Shown here: piece by piece, positions 40,852-50,980 of the stretch
Position numbering within the stretch: the first letter of the stretch is position 1
Layout of the letters: the number at the start of each line of letters is the position of its first letter
Source: Streptomyces beigongshangae
Lineage (GTDB): Bacteria > Actinomycetota > Actinomycetes > Streptomycetales > Streptomycetaceae
Length of the DNA: 64,000 nt
Assembly: GCF_019710745.1 (NCBI RefSeq)
Contig: NZ_JAHKJW010000039.1
Coordinates: forward strand, 1-64,000
Direction of reading: 5' to 3'
Position numbers and translations under genes: made by a program
Notes under the pieces: generated by a model
Told to the model about the DNA's origin: nothing
The model's database searches: none
Seen by the model: the letters and a program-made list of their open reading frames with translations, nothing else

Positions 40852-42669
40852 CTAGAAGACCGGCGTACCCTCACGCGTCAGCTTCCAGTCCACCGACGCG
40901 AACTCCGCCGGGTCCAGCGAACCCTTCGCCGTCACCCACTCCGCGATCCGCGTACGGATCTCCGTCGACTCCGCCCACAGCTCCTTCGCCGACGCCACGT
41001 GCGGGAACGCGCCACCGCCGTTCGCCCGGTAGTTGTTCACCGCGAACACGAACCGCTGCGCGTCGTCCAGCGCCACACCGCCGCGGGAAAGGTTCTTGAT
41101 CCGCGACCCCGCCGGCTGCGCGATGTCGATGTCGTACGTCAGCCCCGACACGTAGTCGTAGTTGTAGTCCGGCCGGTTGCCCGCGTTCGTCAGCTTCTCC
41201 ACATCGACCGCCGCACCGGCCGCCGTCCGCACGAAGTACTCCGCCGAGAACTCCAGGTACGCCCGCACCTGCGCACCCGTCATCAACTTCGCGACCAGCG
41301 TGTTGTCGTACACGTACAGACTCGACAGATCCCGGATCGTCACGTCCCCCGCCGGAATCTCCGACGTGCGCGAGAACGGCGACGCCTGCGACAGCACCGG
41401 CAGCGACGCGTACTCCGTACCCGCCAGCGCCTCCCGGACCACGTCCTCCTGCACCTTGTTGATCAGGTCGATGATCGGGGCGTCCTTGTACCGCGCCTCG
41501 GCCGTCGTCAGCGTCCGCGTCGCCGTCCCGACCACCTGGTTCACATACGCCACGACCACGTCGTGCTCGTCCTTCAGCAGCTTCGTGATCCTCGGGTCGT
41601 CGGCCACCGTGTTCGAGTTGCGGACCGACGCGGCCACCGACTCGACCGTCCACCGGCCCCGCTCGAAGACCAGCTCGAAGTCGAACAGCGACAGCCGCTC
41701 CGCGTACGCCAGCGGCTCCGACAGGACGACCGTCCTCCCGGTCTTCGCGTTCGTCACCTTCAGCTCGGGAATCTCCACATGCGCGTGCCCCACCAGGATC
41801 GCGTCGATCCCCGGCACCTGCTGCGCCACCAGCGCCGCCGAATTCTCCACGTACGGCACCTGGTCACCGTACGACGACGTCCCCGACGAACCGGAGTGCG
41901 CCGACACCACCACCACGTCCGCGCCCATCGACCGCAGCTTCGGCACCCACTTCGCCGCCTGCTCCTCAAGACCCGGGAAGACCAGCTTGCCCTGCACGTA
42001 CGCCTTGTCCCAGATCGCGATCCCCGGGTTCGTCAGCCCCAGGACCGCCACCTTCACCGGCGGAGCGCCCTTCACGGGGAACTTCTTGATGAAGTACGGC
42101 GGGAAAGCCGGCTTCAGCGTCCTCGCGTCCAGCGCGTTCGCGCCCAGCAGCGGGAAACGGCACTGCTGCTCGAACTTCCGCAGCGTCTCGATGCCGTAGT
42201 TGAACTCGTGGTTGCCCAGCGCCACCGCGTCGTACCCGATCGCGTTCATCGCCTGCGCCATCGGGTGCACGGGACCGCCTTCGGCGGTGATCGGATCGAC
42301 CTTCGCGTAGTAGTACGTCAGCGGCGTGCCCTGAATCGTGTCACCCGCGTCCAGCAGCAGCGTGTTCCCGCGGCCCTTCTCCTTGCGCACCGCGTTCACC
42401 AGCGTCGACACCCGCGCCAGCCCCTGCGCGTTGCCCGCCGCGTCCTGGTACTCCGCGTCCTTGAAGTAGTCCCAGTTGAAGACGTGGCCGTGCAGGTCCG
42501 TCGTGCCCATCACCGTCAGCGAGTACCGCTTCGGCTTCCCCTGCCCCGGCCTCCCGTGCCCCGCAGCCACCGCGGCCTCCGCGCCCGGCGCCACCGCCGC
42601 ACCGGCCAGGGCGACCCCCGCCCCGGTCACGGCGGACTTCTTCAGGAACTTCCGGCGGTTCAACGGCAT
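40852..42669 (-). CDS. Tat-exported 5'-nucleotidase/2',3'-cyclic phosphodiesterase
   Basis: A 605-residue calcineurin-fold metallophosphoesterase of the UshA/YfkN family. The N-terminus NRRKFLKKSAVTGAGVALAG is a twin-arginine signal, so it is exported folded. Metal ligands are in TTDLHGHVFNW, LLLDAGDTIQG and ALGNHEFNYG, and later VVSAHSGSSG and ILVGHAHVEIPE. The C-terminal 5'-nucleotidase domain starts near residue 385. It releases phosphate or nucleosides from external nucleotides. ATG 42669 follows GAGGGG. It is a single gene. The 90-bp gap to the hydroxylase gene holds imperfect CAGAGACCACAGAA repeats. Confidence 0.9.
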   Translation of the reverse strand: MPLNRRKFLKKSAVTGAGVALAGAAVAPGAEAAVAAGHGRPGQGKPKRYSLTVMGTTDLHGHVFNWDYFKDAEYQDAAGNAQGLARVSTLVNAVRKEKGRGNTLLLDAGDTIQGTPLTYYYAKVDPITAEGGPVHPMAQAMNAIGYDAVALGNHEFNYGIETLRKFEQQCRFPLLGANALDARTLKPAFPPYFIKKFPVKGAPPVKVAVLGLTNPGIAIWDKAYVQGKLVFPGLEEQAAKWVPKLRSMGADVVVVSAHSGSSGTSSYGDQVPYVENSAALVAQQVPGIDAILVGHAHVEIPELKVTNAKTGRTVVLSEPLAYAERLSLFDFELVFERGRWTVESVAASVRNSNTVADDPRITKLLKDEHDVVVAYVNQVVGTATRTLTTAEARYKDAPIIDLINKVQEDVVREALAGTEYASLPVLSQASPFSRTSEIPAGDVTIRDLSSLYVYDNTLVAKLMTGAQVRAYLEFSAEYFVRTAAGAAVDVEKLTNAGNRPDYNYDYVSGLTYDIDIAQPAGSRIKNLSRGGVALDDAQRFVFAVNNYRANGGGAFPHVASAKELWAESTEIRTRIAEWVTAKGSLDPAEFASVDWKLTREGTPVF

Positions 42670-42808
42670 GACGGGCTACCCCTCGGAGGAACGGAAACAA
42701 CGCGCGTAGATTCTGACCCGCCCACCCCGCACGGCGACACCCCCCACAGGTTTCATTTCGATGACCGACAGGAGCCACGAAGGGCCCACCGGTGCCAGAG
42801 TGGAACGT

Positions 42809-43543
42809 ATGACCCCAGCACCCGGACACCCCGGACACCCCGAGCACCCCGGACCCGCCACCCCCTACGGCACCCCCGAAGCCCCCCGCCTCGCCGTCCG
42901 CGGCGAAGCCCACCTCGAAGTCGACCCCGAGATCGCCCGCCTCGGCATCACCGTCCAGGCCCGCGGCACCGACCGCCGCGACGCCCTCGCCGACCTCACC
43001 CGCCGCAACACCGCGGCCCTCGACCTCGTCAAGACCTACGCCGACGCCGTGGAGAAACTCGAAACCGGCGCCTTCTCCCTCACCCCCGAACTCACCAGAC
43101 ACGGCCGCGGCGAACGCGTCCGCGCCTACCACGGCCGCGTCCGCATCACCGCCGAACTCACCGACTTCACCGCCCTCGGCGAACTCACCACCCGCCTCGC
43201 CGACCTCGACCTCACCCACGTCGACGGCCCCCAGTGGGCCCTGCGCCCCGACTCACCCGCCCACCGCCGCGCCAGGCAGCAGGCAGTGCGCGAAGCGGTC
43301 CAGCGGGCCCGCGAATACGCCGAAGCCCTCGGCACCACCCTCACCGCCCTCGTCGAACTCGCCGACACCGGAGTGCAGAGCGCCCAGCCCTACGGCATCG
43401 AGACCTCCGCCCGCTCCCTGCGCACCATGACCTTCGACGCCGCCGCCCCCGAGCAGCCCCCGGCCCTCGACCTCGAACCCGAACGGCAACACGTCTTCGC
43501 ACAGGTCGACGCCCGCTTCACCATGGCGCCACCGGCACTCTGA
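42809..43543 (+). CDS. SIMPL (DUF541) domain protein
   Basis: A 244-residue protein with one SIMPL domain: RLAVRGEAHLEVDPEIARLGITVQARG at the start, then ALRPDSPAHRRARQQAVREAVQRAREYA and ALGTTLTALVELAD. The family in other bacteria is linked to cell-surface or interleukin-receptor-like functions, but its biochemical role is unknown. I see no signal peptide. I prefer ATG 42809. ATG 42761 would add 16 residues, MTDRSHEGPTGARVER, that look like leader. It is divergent from the nucleotidase gene; a TAGATT box at 42707-42712 may be its -10. Confidence 0.75.
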   Translation: MTPAPGHPGHPEHPGPATPYGTPEAPRLAVRGEAHLEVDPEIARLGITVQARGTDRRDALADLTRRNTAALDLVKTYADAVEKLETGAFSLTPELTRHGRGERVRAYHGRVRITAELTDFTALGELTTRLADLDLTHVDGPQWALRPDSPAHRRARQQAVREAVQRAREYAEALGTTLTALVELADTGVQSAQPYGIETSARSLRTMTFDAAAPEQPPALDLEPERQHVFAQVDARFTMAPPAL

Positions 43544-43672
43544 CCATCACACGGACTTATTGAAATGCTCATCGGAGCGGGTGTGCGCACAATTCGGCAG
43601 TTGTCAATAACCCTTCACGCAACGCTCGTTGAGTAGTCATACAAGACCAATTCCCTACCCACTGGTAAGCCC

Positions 43673-43678
43673 TACGCT
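43673..43678 (+). promoter_or_regulatory. TACGCT -10 box of pyk
   Basis: TACGCT ends 6 nt before ATG 43685 and no Shine-Dalgarno sequence is present, indicating a leaderless pyk mRNA. Upstream (43544-43672) is AT-rich for this genome and holds a 10-bp palindrome TGTGCGCACA at 43582-43591. Confidence 0.5.
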
Positions 43679-43684
43679 CGAAAC

Positions 43685-45127
43685 ATGCGCCGAGCGAAAA
43701 TCGTCTGCACCCTGGGCCCCGCCACCGACTCCTACGACCGGATAAAAGCACTGGTCGACGCCGGAATGGACGTGGCCCGCCTCAACCTCAGCCACGGCAG
43801 CCACGCCGAGCACGAGGAGCGCTACCGGCGCGTGCGAAAGGCCGCGGACGAGACCGGCCGCAGCGTCGGCATCCTCGCCGACCTCCAAGGTCCCAAGATC
43901 CGACTCGGCCGCTTCACCGAAGGCCCCGTACTCCTCGAACGCGGCGACACCTTCACCATCACCGTCGAACCGGACACGGCAGGCGACCGCCACACCTGCG
44001 GCACCACCTACACCGGCCTCGCCGCCGACGTCACCACCGGCGAACGCATCCTCGTCGACGACGGCAAGGTCTGCCTCGAAGTCACCTCCGTCGACGGACC
44101 CCGCGTCCACACCACCGTCGTCGAAGGCGGCATGGTCTCCGACCACAAGGGCCTCAACCTCCCCGGCGTCGCCGTCTCCGTCCCCGCCCTCTCCGACAAG
44201 GACGAAGCCGACCTCCGCTGGGCCCTGCGCACCGGCTGCGACGTCATCGCCCTCTCCTTCGTCCGCAGCGGACGCGACATCGACGACGTCCACCGCATCA
44301 TGGACGAAGAAGGCCGCCGCCTCCCCGTCATCGCCAAGGTCGAAAAACCCCAGGCCGTCGACAACATCGACGACATCGTCGCCGCCTTCGACGGCATCAT
44401 GGTCGCCCGCGGCGACCTCGGCGTCGAAATGCCCCTCGAACAGGTCCCCATCGTCCAGAAACGCGCGGTCAAACTCGCCAAGCGCAACGCCAAACCGGTC
44501 ATCGTCGCCACCCAGATGCTCGACTCGATGATCGAGAACTCCCGCCCCACCCGCGCCGAGGCATCCGACGTCGCCAACGCCGTCATCGACGGCACGGACG
44601 CCGTGATGCTCTCCGGCGAGACCAGCGTCGGCAAATACCCCGTCGAAACGGTCCGCACCATGGCCCGCATCATCGAAGCGGCCGAGGAGGACATCCTCGC
44701 CAAGGGCCTCCCGCCCCTCACCGACCGCAACAAACCCCGCACCCAGGGCGGCGCGGTCGCCCGCGCGGCCGCGGAGATCGGCGACTTCCTCGACGCGAAG
44801 TTCCTCGTCGCCTTCACCCAGAGCGGCGACACGGTCCGCCGCGTCTCCCGCTACCGTTCCCCGATACCGCTCCTCGCCTTCACCCCCGACCCGGCGACCC
44901 GCTCCCGGCTCAGCCTGACCTGGGGCGTCGAATCGCTCCTGGGCCCGCACGTCGACTCCACCGACGCGATGGTCGACCAGGTCGACGAGCTGCTCCTGAA
45001 GCACGGCCGCTGCGAGAAGGGCGACATCGTCGTCATCACGGCCGGCTCCCCGCCCGGCGTCTCCGGCTCGACGAACCTGGTCCGCGTCCACCACATAGGC
45101 GAGGACGACACCCCGAAACAGCCCTGA
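43685..45127 (+). CDS. pyk: Pyruvate kinase
   Basis: A 480-residue glycolytic enzyme making pyruvate and ATP from phosphoenolpyruvate and ADP. Key regions are RRAKIVCTLGPAT, ARLNLSHGSH, LQGPKIRLGRF, the catalytic VIAKVEKPQAVDNIDDI, MVARGDLGVEMP, IVATQMLDSMIENSRPTRAE and DAVMLSGETSVGKYPVE. The C-terminal regulatory domain (FTQSGDTVRRVSRYR) is present. ATG 43685 fits the family start and a leaderless promoter. It ends 2 nt before a truncated convergent gene. Streptomyces usually have two pyk genes; this is the one next to the ANTAR regulator. Confidence 0.96.
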   Translation: MRRAKIVCTLGPATDSYDRIKALVDAGMDVARLNLSHGSHAEHEERYRRVRKAADETGRSVGILADLQGPKIRLGRFTEGPVLLERGDTFTITVEPDTAGDRHTCGTTYTGLAADVTTGERILVDDGKVCLEVTSVDGPRVHTTVVEGGMVSDHKGLNLPGVAVSVPALSDKDEADLRWALRTGCDVIALSFVRSGRDIDDVHRIMDEEGRRLPVIAKVEKPQAVDNIDDIVAAFDGIMVARGDLGVEMPLEQVPIVQKRAVKLAKRNAKPVIVATQMLDSMIENSRPTRAEASDVANAVIDGTDAVMLSGETSVGKYPVETVRTMARIIEAAEEDILAKGLPPLTDRNKPRTQGGAVARAAAEIGDFLDAKFLVAFTQSGDTVRRVSRYRSPIPLLAFTPDPATRSRLSLTWGVESLLGPHVDSTDAMVDQVDELLLKHGRCEKGDIVVITAGSPPGVSGSTNLVRVHHIGEDDTPKQP

Positions 45128-45129
45128 CC

Positions 45130-45462
45130 TCAGTACTTGGGCCCGACGTGGGCGTCCATGAGGGCGACGGACGCGCGGCGGGCGACGGAGATGTCGTACG
45201 GATTGCCCCGGCGGGTGCAGTGCGTCCACTCGACGCCCGGCTTGTCGAGCGTGTCCGTGCAGAGCGGCCGGACGTCGCCGGAGACGTTGGTGAAGAAGTA
45301 CCGGGGATACTCGTAGCGCTTGCGCTGACCGGCCACGAGCCGGGTTGTCCAGTTGATGATGCGGCACCCGTCGGAGTGGATGAGCCCCCGGACGAACTCC
45401 CACGGGTGGGCAGCCGCGATCTCCTGTTGCCAGGGTTCGAGGGCGATTCCCCATGCGGGCAC
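45130..45462 (-). pseudogene. C-terminal remnant of an HTH/LAGLIDADG-like regulator
   Basis: The frame encodes 110 residues, IALEPWQQEIAAAHPWEFVR then GLIHSDGCRIINWTTR, YEYPRYFFTNVSGDV and a C-terminus ISVARRASVALMDAHVGPKY. I recognise this as the second half of a roughly 260-residue Streptomyces protein that has an N-terminal HTH and two LAGLIDADG-like repeats (an LGLYLGDG type and this GLIHSDG). The first 150 or so residues are missing. The frame runs back only into TAPRGGQSHRVPAWG and then the terminator at 45493-45532. A GTG at 45462 is the only start and has no ribosome site. Probably not functional. Confidence 0.65.
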
Positions 45463-45492
45463 TCTGTGTGATTGACCGCCGCGTGGTGCAGT

Positions 45493-45532
45493 AAAAAGCG
45501 GATGTTCACGAGAATGGGAACATCCGCTTTTT
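45493..45532. terminator. T-flanked 15-bp hairpin
   Basis: AAAAAGCGGATGTTC (45493-45507) pairs perfectly with 45518-45532, loop of 10 nt. It looks like a factor-independent terminator usable in both directions, with T runs, uncommon in this genome. It lies 28 nt beyond the 3' end of the minus-strand tRNA and most likely terminates it. Confidence 0.8.
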
Positions 45533-45560
45533 TGTAGTGACCTTGGAAACCAAGGAAAAG

Positions 45561-45633
45561 TGCCCCGAGTCGGATTCGAACCGACGCTGTATGGGTTTTG
45601 AATCCATGGCCTCTACCGCTGGGCTACCGGGGC
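45561..45633 (-). tRNA. tRNA with CAA anticodon, class I shape (tRNA-Leu by anticodon)
   Basis: The cloverleaf folds well: acceptor GCCCCGG / TCGGGGC with discriminator A; D arm TAGCCCAGCGGTAGAGGC; anticodon arm ATGGA-TTCAAAA-CCCAT; variable loop ACAGC; T arm GTCGG-TTCGAAT-CCGAC. CCA is not encoded. The loop places CAA at positions 34-36, which reads the Leu codon UUG. The variable loop is only 5 nt, whereas normal tRNA-Leu is class II with a long arm. The anticodon stem also has an A-C mismatch next to the loop. Total 73 nt. The amino acid actually charged is uncertain. Confidence 0.85.
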
Positions 45634-45690
45634 CCCTTCGAAACGAAGGTCAGCGGTCTCCCGCCGTGTCACCACCATACCGCAGCTAGG

Positions 45691-45696
45691 TAGGCT
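45691..45696 (+). promoter_or_regulatory. Possible -10 box for the ANTAR regulator
   Basis: TAGGCT lies 39 nt before GTG 45735. The -35 is poor (TGTCAC, 18 nt upstream). It is in the divergent space with the tRNA. Confidence 0.3.
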
Positions 45697-45734
45697 CTTG
45701 GGAGCAGTACCTGCCCCACAACGAGGAGCCCTCC

Positions 45735-46391
45735 GTGACCGCCCCCGAGTCGCCCCAGCCCGCAGACGTGTCCGATGACGACAAGTCGCACGTGCCTCCG
45801 CTGACGACCCGTGTCGTCATCGCCGAGGACGAGGCGCTGATCCGTCTCGATCTCAAGGAGATGCTGGAGGAGGAGGGCTACTCGGTCGTGGGTGAGGCCG
45901 GTGACGGTGAGGAGGCCGTCGAGCTGGCCCGGGAGCACCGCCCCGACCTGGTGATCCTCGATGTGAAGATGCCGAAGCTGGACGGTATCTCCGCCGCGGA
46001 GAAGATCGCGGAGGAGTCGATCGCCCCGGTGCTGATGCTGACGGCGTTCTCGCAGCGTGACCTGGTCGAGCGGGCGAGGGACGCGGGTGCGATGGCGTAC
46101 CTGGTGAAGCCGTTCAGCAAGAGCGATGTGGTTCCGGCGATCGAGATGGCCGTCTCGCGGTTCACGGAGCTGAAGGCGCTGGAGAAGGAGATCGAGGATC
46201 TCACGCAGCGGCTGGAGACGCGGAAGCTGGTGGACCGGGCGAAGTCGGTGCTGCAGACGCAGTACGGGCTGACGGAGCCGGCGGCGTTCCGGTGGATCCA
46301 GAAGACGTCGATGGATCGTCGGATGTCGATGCAGCAGGTGGCGGAGGCGGTCATCCAGGACGCGGCGGAGAAGAAGGCCGCGAAGGACTGA
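45735..46391 (+). CDS. pdtaR: ANTAR-domain response regulator (PdtaR/Rv1626 type)
   Basis: A 218-residue two-domain regulator. The receiver has acidic EDEALIR, phospho-acceptor D76 in LVILDVKMP and K125 in YLVKPF. A coiled linker (ELKALEKEIEDLTQRLETRK) leads to an ANTAR RNA-binding domain, LVDRAKSVLQTQYGLTEPAAFRWIQ and MSMQQVAEAVI. The family binds paired hairpins in nascent RNA and prevents termination. Phosphorylation normally comes from the histidine kinase PdtaS, which is not here. GTG 45735 is preceded by GAGGAG. Targets in this window are not evident, though the hairpin in the liv operon would be a place to look. Confidence 0.85.
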   Translation: MTAPESPQPADVSDDDKSHVPPLTTRVVIAEDEALIRLDLKEMLEEEGYSVVGEAGDGEEAVELAREHRPDLVILDVKMPKLDGISAAEKIAEESIAPVLMLTAFSQRDLVERARDAGAMAYLVKPFSKSDVVPAIEMAVSRFTELKALEKEIEDLTQRLETRKLVDRAKSVLQTQYGLTEPAAFRWIQKTSMDRRMSMQQVAEAVIQDAAEKKAAKD

Positions 46392-46404
46392 CTCACGAGT
46401 GGTC

Positions 46405-46459
46405 CGTACGGCTGTGGCCCGCACCCCCCAGGACAGGGGGTGCGGGCCACAGCCGTACG
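46405..46459. terminator. Bidirectional 24-bp perfect hairpin
   Basis: Arms 46405-46428 and 46436-46459 are perfectly complementary with a 7-nt loop CAGGACA. It stands between the convergent pdtaR and livF genes. Confidence 0.85.
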
Positions 46460-46470
46460 ACGGGGTGGGC

Positions 46471-48095
<1,625 letters not shown>

Positions 48096-48100
48096 GGTGG

Positions 48101-49939
48101 TCAGGCCCCTGCCTTGCTGAGGACTGTGGGTGCTTCCGCTTCCTCGTGGAATTCGAGCTGGCGGCGCCGGTTCGGGATGAGGCCTTCCGGGCGGAAGCGC
48201 ATCAGCAGGACGAGCGCGAGGCCGAAGGCGAGGAGCTGGTAGTCGCCGAGGAACTGGAGCTTGGCGGGGATGAGGTAGAGCAGTGCGGCTCCGACGAGGG
48301 GGCCGCTGATGGTGCCCATGCCGCCGAGCACGACCGCTGCGAGGAGGAAGGCCGAGTTGGGTGGGACGACGTGGGCGAACTGGTACTGCTCGGGGGTCAC
48401 GGTGTAGGTGACGTGTGCCTGGACGGATCCGGCGAGGCCGGCGAGGGCGGCGCCGAGGGCGAAGGCGATGAGTTTGACGCGGAAGCCGTTGATGCCCATG
48501 GCGAGGGCGGCTGTCTCGTCTTCGCGGATGGCGACCCAGGCGCGGCCGATGCGGGAGTCGCCGCTTCGGCGGAAGACGATGACGACGACCAGCGTGATGA
48601 GGAGCATCAGCAGGAAGTAGTTGGCGAAGCGCGCGATGGTGAAGCCGGCGACGGTGTGTTCCTGGCCGAAGTCGAAGCCGAAGATGTTGAGGTTCGGGAT
48701 CGAGGAGATGCCGTTGGAGCCGTTGGTGATGTCGGGTCCGCTGGTGCCGTCGGCGTTGAGGACGGCGATACGGAAGATCTCGCCGAAGCCGAGGGTGACG
48801 ATGGCGAGGTAGTCGCCGCGCAGTCGCAGGGTGGGGGCGCCGATGATGACGCCGAAGACCATGGCGACGGCTGCGCCGAGGAGGGCGGCGGCCCAGAAGG
48901 GCAGGTGGATGTCGAAGGGCGAGGAGGGGGAGCCGGAGACCATGGCGGCGGTGTAGGCGCCGACGCCGAGGAAGGCGACGTATCCGAGGTCCAGGAGTCC
49001 GGCGAGGCCGACGACGATGTTGAGGCCGAGGGCGACGGTGGCGAAGATGAGGATGTAGACGCCGATGGTCGCGTACTGGTCGTCGGACTGGGTGAAGGGG
49101 AACGCCGCGGCGGCGGCGAACGCGCCGATCATCGTGACGTTGCGGTGTTTGCCGGTGAGGGTGGCGACCCGGTCGACGAGTCCGGCTTTGGCGGTGGCGG
49201 CGAAGCCGAAGCCGGCGGTGATGAGGAAGCCGATGAAGAGTTCGTCGTACTCGGTGCCGATGCCGTAGGTGAAGACGGTCAGGCCGAGGGCCAGGGCGGC
49301 GACGATGACGAGGATCTCGGCGTACGCGGGGAGCGTGCGGGCCGGGGCCTTGGTGGTGCCGGAGGCGAAGGCCGCCTTGACGACGGTGCCGGTGTGCCGG
49401 ACCTTGTGGCGGAACTGCTCCCAGCCGGTGTCGTCCGGGTCGATGGGGTCGGGTGCCGGGCGTTCGTAGGGCAGGGCGAGGGCGCCGAGCAGGGCCACGA
49501 GGGTGGCGAGGGCCGCGACCCAGCCGCCGGGTTCGAGGTTGGCGAGGCCGCCGAGGTCGACGGCGATGGCGATGACCGTGTACCAGGCGGTGGCGAACGC
49601 GGCGAGCGCGGCGAACTTGATGGCGCTGTCGGCGCCGGCGGGTGCCAGCCAGCGCAGGCCCTTGATGCCGTAGGAGGCGAGGCCGAACAGTGCGGTGAGG
49701 GCGCCGCCGATGAGGACGAGGACCTGGAGGCCGCCGGGGTAGCCGTAGACGGTGAGGTCGCCGGGGAAGGCGTCGGTCCAGGTCCAGGCGAGGAAGGCGG
49801 AGACGATGGTGAGGACACCGCCGCCGGTGGCGAGGGCGCGTCCGATGTGCGGCGGGATGCCGATGAGTCCGGTGGCGGGGCCGGTGGGCTCCTTGGCCGG
49901 TGCCTGCGGGGTGTTGGTGTGTGTGGTCATCGGTGTCAC
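48101..49939 (-). CDS. livM: Branched-chain amino acid ABC transporter permease LivM (long form)
   Basis: A 612-residue permease. The conserved LivM core occupies about residues 290-590, with LNIVVGLAGLLDLGYVAFLG, APTLRLRGDYLAIVTLGFGEI and GRAWVAIREDETAALAMGIN. The first 270 residues add several hydrophobic helices interrupted by a charged cytoplasmic segment near 155-190. This extension is known to me in actinobacterial LivM. GTG 49939 overlaps the livH stop (GTGA); ATG 49930 would remove three residues. Confidence 0.92.
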   Translation of the reverse strand: MTPMTTHTNTPQAPAKEPTGPATGLIGIPPHIGRALATGGGVLTIVSAFLAWTWTDAFPGDLTVYGYPGGLQVLVLIGGALTALFGLASYGIKGLRWLAPAGADSAIKFAALAAFATAWYTVIAIAVDLGGLANLEPGGWVAALATLVALLGALALPYERPAPDPIDPDDTGWEQFRHKVRHTGTVVKAAFASGTTKAPARTLPAYAEILVIVAALALGLTVFTYGIGTEYDELFIGFLITAGFGFAATAKAGLVDRVATLTGKHRNVTMIGAFAAAAAFPFTQSDDQYATIGVYILIFATVALGLNIVVGLAGLLDLGYVAFLGVGAYTAAMVSGSPSSPFDIHLPFWAAALLGAAVAMVFGVIIGAPTLRLRGDYLAIVTLGFGEIFRIAVLNADGTSGPDITNGSNGISSIPNLNIFGFDFGQEHTVAGFTIARFANYFLLMLLITLVVVIVFRRSGDSRIGRAWVAIREDETAALAMGINGFRVKLIAFALGAALAGLAGSVQAHVTYTVTPEQYQFAHVVPPNSAFLLAAVVLGGMGTISGPLVGAALLYLIPAKLQFLGDYQLLAFGLALVLLMRFRPEGLIPNRRRQLEFHEEAEAPTVLSKAGA

Positions 49940-50868
49940 GCCCTGTCCGCGACGCGCTCGCCGAGCAGGCCCTGGGGCCTGAAGAGGAGCACGAGGATGA
50001 GGAGTACGAAGGCCCAGACGTTGGCCCAGGACTGGCCACCGAGCTGTTCCATGCCGGGGACGTCGGCGATGTAGGCGGTGGCCATGGTTTCGGCGAGGCC
50101 GAGGACGAGGCCGCCGATCATGGCTCCGTAGATGTTGCCGATGCCGCCGAGGACGGCGGCGGTGAAGGCCTTGAGGCCGAGGATGAAGCCCATGCGGAAC
50201 TGGACCTGGCCGTATTTGAAGCCGTAGGCGACGGCTCCGACGGCGGCGAAGACCGCGCCGAGGGCGAAGGCGACCACGATGATGCGGTCGGTGTTGATGC
50301 CCATGAGTTTGGCGGTGTCGGGGTCCTGGGCGGTGGCCTGCATGCCGCGTCCGGTGCGGGTCTTCATGACGAAGAAGGCGAGGATCGCCATGCTGATGGG
50401 GGCGGCGACGAGGAGGAAGACGTCGCCGGTCTGGATGGTGACGTCACCGATCTTGAAGGGGCCGCCTTCGATCTCGGGGAAGTTGATGGACTGCTTCGCT
50501 TCGGGGTACCACGCCCATACGGCCTGCTGCAGGGCGAGGGAGAGGCCGATGGCGGTGATGAGGGGGGCGAGGCGTGGTGCGGTGCGCAGCGGGCGGTAGG
50601 CGAACCGTTCCGCTCCCACGGCGACGGTGGTCGCGACGATGATGGCTCCGAGGAGCATCAGGGGCAGGGCGATCCACATGGTGGTGCCGTCGGGCAGTAC
50701 GTACAGGTAGACCGTGAGTGCGCCGAAGCCTCCGATCATGAAGATCTCGCCGTGGGCGAAGTTGATGAGCTGGACGATGCCATAGACCATCGTGTAGCCG
50801 ATGGCGACCAGCCCGTACATGGATCCCAGTAGCAGGCCGTTGACCAGCTGCTGCGGCAGTTCGTTCAC
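49936..50868 (-). CDS. livH: Branched-chain amino acid ABC transporter permease LivH
   Basis: A 310-residue inner-membrane permease with eight or so helices: QLVNGLLLGSMYGLVAIGYT at the N-terminus, YGIVQLINFAHGEIFMIGGF and the coupling-loop region GRGMQATAQDPDTAKLMGIN. It ends LILVLLFRPQGLLGERV. GTG 50868 has GGAGGACATG upstream. It follows livK across 112 nt that contain a strong hairpin. Confidence 0.95.
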   Translation of the reverse strand: MNELPQQLVNGLLLGSMYGLVAIGYTMVYGIVQLINFAHGEIFMIGGFGALTVYLYVLPDGTTMWIALPLMLLGAIIVATTVAVGAERFAYRPLRTAPRLAPLITAIGLSLALQQAVWAWYPEAKQSINFPEIEGGPFKIGDVTIQTGDVFLLVAAPISMAILAFFVMKTRTGRGMQATAQDPDTAKLMGINTDRIIVVAFALGAVFAAVGAVAYGFKYGQVQFRMGFILGLKAFTAAVLGGIGNIYGAMIGGLVLGLAETMATAYIADVPGMEQLGGQSWANVWAFVLLILVLLFRPQGLLGERVADRA

Positions 50869-50920
50869 CGCATGTCCTCCGAGACGTTCGGATAGTCGAG
50901 GGATGTGACCGGATGTGGGT

Positions 50921-50956
50921 CCGCGCGGGGCGCTTGTCCTGCAGCGCCCCGCGCGG
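50921..50956 (-). terminator. Intercistronic hairpin between livK and livH
   Basis: A 13-bp perfect stem (CCGCGCGGGGCGC arm) with a 10-nt loop. Read in the liv direction it lies just after livK and before livH, so it may partly stop transcription or protect livK mRNA, giving more binding protein than permease. Confidence 0.6.
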
Positions 50957-50980
50957 CTCGTGGTGTGGTGCGGGTGTGGG

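Noticed and set aside
45130..45462. Intact gene call for the 110-residue frame
   Set aside because: It lacks the HTH and first LAGLIDADG-like half and has no ribosome site; kept as a probable pseudogene.
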